A DNA stretch of 64,000 bases. Source: Terriglobales bacterium. Its GTDB lineage: Bacteria; Acidobacteriota; Terriglobia; Terriglobales; Acidobacteriaceae. The position numbers were made by a program, and so were the translations under genes. Below are positions 58,965 through 64,000 of the stretch, piece after piece; positions within the stretch are counted from its first letter, which is position 1, and the number at the start of each line of letters is the position of its first letter. The DNA is taken from assembly GCA_016201265.1 (NCBI GenBank), contig JACQDD010000116.1:1-64000 (forward strand), written 5' to 3'. The notes beneath the pieces are model-generated. The model saw nothing but the letters and a program-made list of their open reading frames with translations. It was not told where the DNA came from and did no database searches.

Positions 58965-58986
58965 GGACGGGCGCCCTCGCCCGTCC
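58965..58986. repeat. GGACGGGCG hairpin repeat
   Basis: GGACGGGCG-CCCT-CGCCCGTCC, a nine-base perfect stem with four-base loop. The sequence GTGGGGACGGGCG also occurs as a direct copy at about 58941, so the unit is repeated. Confidence 0.7.
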
Positions 58987-58988
58987 AA

Positions 58989-59005
58989 GCCGAGCGTAGC
59001 TCGGC
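58989..59005. repeat. GCCGAGC-GTA-GCTCGGC hairpin
   Basis: A seven-base perfect stem with three-base loop, directly after the previous hairpin. Either may stop transcription from flanking genes, but no T-run is present. Confidence 0.6.
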
Positions 59006-59095
59006 AGCGCTTGCACAAGCAGCTATCTCAACCTGACGTACAAACAAAGGGCGCGGATCGCTCAGCGCCCCAAACTACGGATTACCAAATCTCTT

Positions 59096-62000
59096 CTAGT
59101 TCACAATCAGTGTGACCGTATTGGAGAGCGTTACCGTGCTATCGGTCGCCGTTACGCCGATGTTGTTGTATGTTCCGGGGAGCGTTGCCGGGTTCAGCGT
59201 CTCCTTTGCCGAGCCGGACTTCGTCGCGTCTGCCTGTGCGGTTGCTGTAATGGTGGCCGAGGCCGGAAGTCCCGGAGCCACGGTCGGAGCCGTGTACACA
59301 CCGTTGCTGTCAATCGTGCCGTTGGCAGGAGAACCTACGACCGCCCAGGTCACATTCTGGTTCGTGGAGTTGTTGACCGTCGCGGTAAACTGCGCGGTTT
59401 GAGCGGGCCAACCGTCGGCCACATTGTTCGGGAACAGACTTGACGGCTGTCCTGCTTTGAGGACCACGGTCACCGAAATCGGCGGCGGTGGCGGCGGGCC
59501 TGAGCTTCCCCCTCCGCAGGCTACCAGCAGTCCGATCAAAGCCAGGGAGAAGCACAAGACTGCCACGGCGTGTTGCCGGCGCATTCTCCGTCCCATAATT
59601 CCAACCATCACTACACCGGCGATCGGCACGGAGAAGGGCAGCCAGGGATTGCGATGATCGGAATTGCGATTGCTCGCGCGGCGGTTTAGGTTTCCGGGTC
59701 CCTGGTTGGGGCCGGTGCTCGAGATGGTCAGCTGGATGGTTTGTGTTCCGGGGGTCCCAGCCTTAATTACGGAGGAGGGAGCGAAGTTGCAAGCTGTCAG
59801 CGCGGGAAGGTTGCTACACGAGAGGTTCACGTCGCTGACAAAAGTTAGCCCGGTAGGCGAGGCTGTGAAGGTGTAGTTCTGTGTTGTCTGTCCGGAGAGC
59901 ACCTGGTGCGAACCTCCACCGGTCCACGAGAAATCCGGCAACGTCACCGTCAGGGTGAAGTTCGTCGTCTTGGGTGCGGGCGCTCCCAGCGTGTTCGCCG
60001 AGATCGTCACCGGGTAATTGTTCGGGACAATGTTGGCCGGCACACTCACAGTCACCGACGCATTTACCGGGCTGCCCGATGTGGGATTCACATTGGCAGA
60101 CGGCAAGAAGTTGCAGGTCGCACCCGCCGTAATTACCGTGCCTTGGCAGGTGAGCGTGACCGTGCCCGAGAAAGACCCCGCCGCCGTCACTTGGAAGCTC
60201 GTGCTATTAGAGATTCCACCTTGGGGAGCCGTGACCGGCGGCAGTGGAGGCGGCGTCAATCCGAAATCCACCACGTGCAGCGTGATCGGCGCATCGTGGG
60301 TGGTGTTGTCGAGGCCGACCGCGTGCGCGTTGAAACTGTAGTCGCCAACGACTCCGCCGGCGGTCACGGTGTACGTCCCGCCACCCGGCGCAGGCACCTG
60401 CGTCGGAGTCAGCGTGCAAGTCGCCGGAGGCGCCGTCGAGCCCGCCGTGCAGCTCAGGTTGATGGCGTTGTTGTAGCCGCCCTGCACGGCCAAGGTGCCG
60501 TTGAAGATGGCGGTCTGGGGGGTGGGGAATACGGCCTGGGGCGAGTCGGAGATCACATTGGTGAAATCCGGGGCCACAGCCAGGGCGAACTCCCAGATGC
60601 CGCGGCCGTACGTCGAAACGCGCAATTTCTTTGTGCCGCCGAAGTTGAACAGCCGGATAGCCGTAACTGCTACGTTGGGCAGATAGCCTGTAGCCCCGGG
60701 CTGGGCATCAGGTCCGACTTCGGTCCAACTCACTCCGGAAGTGGGGCTCTGGAAGACGCCTACGTCTGTACCCGCGTAAACGATACCCGAGTCCACCAGC
60801 AGGGCATTGACGGGCGAGTCCGGCAGGCCATTCGCCGTGCTGCCAAAAGGCGCCCAGTTTGTTCCCGCGTTGATGGTTTTCCAGATGTGGGTCCCGGTGC
60901 CGAGAAAACCCATGATCCCGACATAAGCGGTTTGGCCGGTGGCGTCACTCTTGTCCACTGCCGCCGAGGAGATCACGTAATTGTTCGGATTGATCGTGCC
61001 GCTTGGACCGTTGAAGGTTCGATTCGTGAACTGCGCGGGTCCACCGGCGGCATTGGTAGTGGCCCAGACTTCACCCGCCACAAACCCATTGTTCGGGCCG
61101 CTCCCCTCAGTGGTGGCGTAGACAACATTAGAGAAGCCACCGCTCTTTGGTCCGCCAGCCGCCAACCCGCGCACCAGGTCCACCTGTCCCCCCTGTCCGG
61201 GACAAGTGATAACTCCATCAAAGGTATTGCTGAGAGCCACGAAGCCCGTGCCGGTGGTCGAACCTCTCCAAACCCGACACGTGCCGACCAGCATTTCGCC
61301 GGAGTTCTGCGGATCCAAAATGTAAGGTGTGTAAAACGCGCCTTCGTCCCCAGAGAGCGTTGTTGATGTGACAATCTGGTTGTTGAAGAATGTGATCGGA
61401 TCGCAGCCGAACCCCGAATTACAAACCCCGATTTGTACGAAGGTGTAGGCCGTAAACCATTGGAGAGGGTTGTCGGGATTGATTTCGTTATAGCCCCCGT
61501 CGCCGAAGTTGGCGGTCTGCCACGCGGCACTGCTCGTCGCGGTTGCAGTGGCTGGGGAGCCATTGTCCTGGGTGCCGCCCAGGACAGTGTTTTGGTCAGT
61601 CGGATGGATCGAAAAGGACACAAACTGGGTGAGTGATCCCAGCGTGCCAGTATTCAAGTTCTCGAAGCCGACGCCTGCCGACGTGTTGGGCGCGGTGCAG
61701 GTGCCGGACTTGAGTCCTGTGAATCCGTCCAGTGCGCGGTAAACACCGCCATCGTTGCCAAAGTACATCACAGCCTTTCCGCCGATGACGCGGAAGTCGA
61801 GGCCGTGTTCATCCGGGTGAACGTGAGCAATGTTCGCAATCGGGTTGCAACCGTAAACGTGCGTCAGGTTGACCCAATCCGCGCCGATCCCGGCGTCGAG
61901 CGTCAAGCAGGATGTCCCGCCACTCGCCAGCTTGCACTTGTACAGGTTAACTGTGCCAGCATACAAATCGGTGCCAGTGCCGTCGGGAACTGCCGCAATT

Positions 62001-63292
62001 TCGAGGTTGTAAAAGGCTTGGGCCGTCCCGCAGGAGGCTTCGCCCGGGGGGCCGCCCTGACTGCAGTTCGTAATCCCGTTATCCAGGATTCTCTGCCAGC
62101 TCCCTCCGCCATTGGTGGATTTCCAGATACCTTGATCACCGTCTCCGGGGTCCACAAACCAGAAATACATCTCGTTTCGCAACGGAACGACCGCGAACTG
62201 TCCCCGGTACATGGGGCACGTGTTAGTAGCGTTGGAACCACTCGGGCAGTTGGTCAAAGTCAGCAGGGTACCTGGCTGCGTGGTCATCCGGGTCCAGGTT
62301 GTGCCGTTGGTCGAGGTGTAAACGCCATGCCAACGGATGGCGGCGAAGTAAGCGCCCGCGCCGCCATTTGCTTTTGCGTTGAAAACTATGTCGGTAGAGT
62401 TGCTACTCACGGTGCCGTCTGTGGGGACCTCGTACGTCCACGTACTGCCCCCATCCGTCGAGGCATAAACGCCGCGTTTGCTGGAAGACGTGAAGTTGCC
62501 TTCGTCGAATCCTTCGGGGGTAAACCCAACCGCCGCCACCACAGTGTTCATCAACCCCGTAGTCGTTCCCCACGCCATGTTGGATACGCCCAGGCCGGCG
62601 AGAGAAAGGGTTCCACCACTGGCGGTCGAGATCAGGTTCCAGTTCGCGCCACCATCAGTGGAGCGCAGGAACCCGAGGCCGTAGTAGTTGGCGAGAGCGT
62701 TGTTGGCCTCTCCGGTACCGACCAGAAGCACGCTCCCGTCGGGCTTGATCGAGATTGCACCGACGGCAAGGGCCGCCTGTTGGTCGGTGAGCGGAGTCCA
62801 CGTGACGTCGGCCGGGTTGGCTGTCGCCGCATTCGCGGATCTCCAGACGCCTCCAAAAGCACCGCCCACGTACACGGTGTTCCCATTCGGGTCTGTCGGG
62901 TCCATCGCCACTGACGTGATCCGGCCAGTGACATTGCCGTAGCTCTGACCCGGCCACGTGGCCAGCGGTGCCGGTCCGAGCGGAACCCAGTTGGTGACAG
63001 CAGGAGCGTCCGGCGCAGCGGCACCGGCTTTGGCGGCCGCCGCTTCGCGTAGCGCGCGCATGGCCATCTTGTGTTGATGCGCCTTGAGGCGAAGCGCCGC
63101 CGCCGATTTTCCATTCGGCGCCTCACGGCCACGCATCATCCACTGGTCCCTCAGGTCAGGACGATCCCTATCTTTCTCTTCGATCGGGTCATACGGCGAC
63201 TTCATCTTCGATCCCTGGCCGAAGGCGTTCGTGAAAGAGAAAGTTAAGGCAAAGAGGGAGGCGAGCAGGAAACGCACACTGCGGCTGGTCAT
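59096..63292 (-). CDS. giant secreted beta-propeller protein with Ig-like domains and internal hydrophobic hairpin
   Basis: A 1398-residue exported protein. Signal peptide ('RFLLASLFALTFSFTNAFGQ'), then BNR/sortilin-type propeller repeats from about 95 to 900 ('GNVTGRITSVAMDPTDPNG', 'YVGGAFGGVWRSANAAT', 'GFLRSTDGGANWNLIS'). Several Ig-like or fibronectin-like repeats follow to about 1200 ('GGISNSTSFQVTAAGSFSGTVTLTCQG'). At about 1220-1265 two hydrophobic segments flank a basic loop and end in a lipobox-like 'LLVACGGGS'. A final Ig-like domain closes the protein. Probably a surface or matrix protein with propeller binding sites. A sigma-70-like promoter with perfect TTGACA lies upstream. Confidence 0.82.
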   Translation of the reverse strand: MTSRSVRFLLASLFALTFSFTNAFGQGSKMKSPYDPIEEKDRDRPDLRDQWMMRGREAPNGKSAAALRLKAHQHKMAMRALREAAAAKAGAAAPDAPAVTNWVPLGPAPLATWPGQSYGNVTGRITSVAMDPTDPNGNTVYVGGAFGGVWRSANAATANPADVTWTPLTDQQAALAVGAISIKPDGSVLLVGTGEANNALANYYGLGFLRSTDGGANWNLISTASGGTLSLAGLGVSNMAWGTTTGLMNTVVAAVGFTPEGFDEGNFTSSSKRGVYASTDGGSTWTYEVPTDGTVSSNSTDIVFNAKANGGAGAYFAAIRWHGVYTSTNGTTWTRMTTQPGTLLTLTNCPSGSNATNTCPMYRGQFAVVPLRNEMYFWFVDPGDGDQGIWKSTNGGGSWQRILDNGITNCSQGGPPGEASCGTAQAFYNLEIAAVPDGTGTDLYAGTVNLYKCKLASGGTSCLTLDAGIGADWVNLTHVYGCNPIANIAHVHPDEHGLDFRVIGGKAVMYFGNDGGVYRALDGFTGLKSGTCTAPNTSAGVGFENLNTGTLGSLTQFVSFSIHPTDQNTVLGGTQDNGSPATATATSSAAWQTANFGDGGYNEINPDNPLQWFTAYTFVQIGVCNSGFGCDPITFFNNQIVTSTTLSGDEGAFYTPYILDPQNSGEMLVGTCRVWRGSTTGTGFVALSNTFDGVITCPGQGGQVDLVRGLAAGGPKSGGFSNVVYATTEGSGPNNGFVAGEVWATTNAAGGPAQFTNRTFNGPSGTINPNNYVISSAAVDKSDATGQTAYVGIMGFLGTGTHIWKTINAGTNWAPFGSTANGLPDSPVNALLVDSGIVYAGTDVGVFQSPTSGVSWTEVGPDAQPGATGYLPNVAVTAIRLFNFGGTKKLRVSTYGRGIWEFALAVAPDFTNVISDSPQAVFPTPQTAIFNGTLAVQGGYNNAINLSCTAGSTAPPATCTLTPTQVPAPGGGTYTVTAGGVVGDYSFNAHAVGLDNTTHDAPITLHVVDFGLTPPPLPPVTAPQGGISNSTSFQVTAAGSFSGTVTLTCQGTVITAGATCNFLPSANVNPTSGSPVNASVTVSVPANIVPNNYPVTISANTLGAPAPKTTNFTLTVTLPDFSWTGGGSHQVLSGQTTQNYTFTASPTGLTFVSDVNLSCSNLPALTACNFAPSSVIKAGTPGTQTIQLTISSTGPNQGPGNLNRRASNRNSDHRNPWLPFSVPIAGVVMVGIMGRRMRRQHAVAVLCFSLALIGLLVACGGGSSGPPPPPPISVTVVLKAGQPSSLFPNNVADGWPAQTAQFTATVNNSTNQNVTWAVVGSPANGTIDSNGVYTAPTVAPGLPASATITATAQADATKSGSAKETLNPATLPGTYNNIGVTATDSTVTLSNTVTLIVN

Positions 63293-63321
63293 ATACGTAT
63301 GTTTCTTGAAGACTTTCGGTC

Positions 63322-63351
63322 ACACTACTAGGGAGTGTCGTAGAGTGTCAA
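63322..63351 (-). promoter_or_regulatory. sigma-70 type promoter of the giant propeller gene
   Basis: On the minus strand TTGACA (63351-63346) and TAGTGT (63327-63322) are 18 bases apart, giving a leader of about 25 bases before the ATG. The -35 is perfect and the -10 is weak. Confidence 0.45.
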
Positions 63352-63469
63352 TGGCAAAGACAGTTTGGAGGCCGCCTTGGCGTCTTTTGAGTTAACCGCT
63401 ACGAATTCGGCTTCCGCGGCTCGCTTTGGAACGGGGCAGCGCTCAGGGCGAGCCGCGGCAGCATTCACC

Positions 63470-64000
63470 TCACTGCAAAGTCCAGAGGGGAACGGTCAAT
63501 TTCGGCGAAAGTTGTGGATCAAGAATGAAACCTGAACCCACGCCAGGGTGGCTAATCTCCCCCACGTTGGTACGCGCCGAGGCATAAGCGCCGCCTTGAT
63601 CCCCGAAGTGCTCAATCACACACTGGTAGAAGGCCGAATAAGCGATGAAGTTGTAGATTTCATAGTCGAGGTAATCGATCTGGCCGGTGTCATAGAGGAA
63701 CTGAATGATGGCGAAAGTAGCCACCCTGATGTCAATCGGGACGAGTGGATAACCATTCGGGTTGAACATGTACGTCCCATGTTTTGACCGAGAAAGGCCA
63801 ACAATCAAATGGGCTCCACCTGAGACTGGCACCGCGGGCGACGGATCGAAGTATTCGCTTGCATCGAGTACCGTCCCCTCATGGGCGGCTGTGTAGAAGC
63901 TATACGCCGAATAGTCGTTCGTATTGGTGCTGTAGGTGTTTGGGGCGAGGGTCGGCGCCGCAATCAGGACTGCAGACCGTTCATTGTCCAGCGGGTGTGA
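63470..64000 (-). CDS. partial CDS of unknown protein, cut by the window edge
   Basis: The minus strand is open from the window end through to the TAG/TAA stop region at 63470, giving 176 visible residues; the N-terminus lies outside. The track reports only the last 120 residues from an internal GTG. Visible sequence includes 'AVLIAAPTLAPNTYSTNTND', 'LIVGLSRSKHGTYMFNPNG' and 'YDTGQIDYLDYEIYNFIAY'. It is rich in Tyr, Asn and Asp. I do not recognise the family. It lies on the same strand as the giant propeller gene and upstream of it. Confidence 0.6.
   Translation of the reverse strand, partial: SHPLDNERSAVLIAAPTLAPNTYSTNTNDYSAYSFYTAAHEGTVLDASEYFDPSPAVPVSGGAHLIVGLSRSKHGTYMFNPNGYPLVPIDIRVATFAIIQFLYDTGQIDYLDYEIYNFIAYSAFYQCVIEHFGDQGGAYASARTNVGEISHPGVGSGFILDPQLSPKLTVPLWTLQ

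Noticed and set aside
59906-62914. Plus-strand ORFs of 486 and 369 residues
   Set aside because: Antisense shadows of the giant propeller gene; Arg/Gly-rich and without family features.
1-64000. CRISPR array, prophage, insertion sequence or known defence island
   Set aside because: No regularly spaced repeats, cas genes, integrase, transposase or phage structural genes were seen. The only related module is the AbrB/PIN pair.

Overview
This 64 kb window is a GC-rich, densely coding bacterial chromosome segment with no phage, insertion sequence, rRNA or CRISPR. The gene content suggests an Acidobacteriota member of the Terriglobia (Koribacter/Sulfotelmatobacter-like). The reasons are very large Oar-type TonB-dependent receptors with a carboxypeptidase-regulatory-like N-domain, several huge secreted beta-propeller/Ig-like proteins with a 'CGGGS' motif, stray TonB C-terminal domains, many short zinc-ribbon proteins, and dispersed palindromic repeats between genes. 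This is an inference from family content; no rRNA is present to confirm it.

Layout. 0-6 kb: gamma-carbonic anhydrase, a type IV major pilin with a good sigma-54 promoter, an Oar-like receptor, ribosomal protein S21 and a zinc-ribbon protein. 6-13 kb: a response regulator, then mtaB, a FecR-like envelope protein and rodA in a row, followed by RNase G/E (rng). 13-21 kb: two unrecognised proteins, purU, two paralogous FAD oxidoreductases, and a divergent GcvT-family folate enzyme, together a plausible one-carbon module. 21-28 kb: fatty-acid desaturase, two APC permeases, a 56-residue zinc-ribbon gene absent from the ORF track, membrane/secreted proteins of unknown role, and a sulfotransferase. 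28-33 kb: tRNA-Lys(TTT), a HAD phosphatase, the three-gene pyridine nucleotide transhydrogenase, and a nickel/cobalt-type permease. 33-38 kb: a secreted propeller protein, membrane proteins, a secreted TonB-C protein, and a zinc-ribbon/His-rich/NTF2-like protein. 38-44 kb: a minor-pilin operon (FimU/PilV/PilW/PilX-like) ending in a strong terminator. 44-48 kb: a REC-PilZ-PilZ protein convergent with UDP-xylose synthase and UDP-glucose dehydrogenase. 48-55 kb: an MFS transporter, a second TonB receptor, a propeller/Ig protein and a GAF-TM-TonB-C fusion. 56-59 kb: an AbrB/PIN toxin-antitoxin pair, proC and an L-2-hydroxyglutarate oxidase-like gene. 59-64 kb: a 1398-residue propeller protein and a gene cut by the window edge.

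How the parts fit. The major pilin and the minor-pilin operon give most of a type IV pilus tip and fibre; the PilZ protein is a candidate c-di-GMP-responsive component. RodA, MtaB, the FecR-like protein and RNase G form an envelope/RNA-processing neighbourhood resembling the mre-rod-rng clustering of other bacteria. UDP-glucose dehydrogenase and decarboxylase supply UDP-glucuronate and UDP-xylose for surface polysaccharide. Several start codons are GTG or TTG with strong Shine-Dalgarno sites. The least ordinary signals are the in-frame palindromic insertion in mtaB, the roughly 400-residue disordered insertion inside the S1 domain of RNase G/E, the families of long inverted repeats between genes, the GAF-TM-TonB-C fusion, and the giant PilX/GspK-like tip protein. 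I found no clearly new defence system; the best candidates for undescribed biology are listed as findings with their limits.
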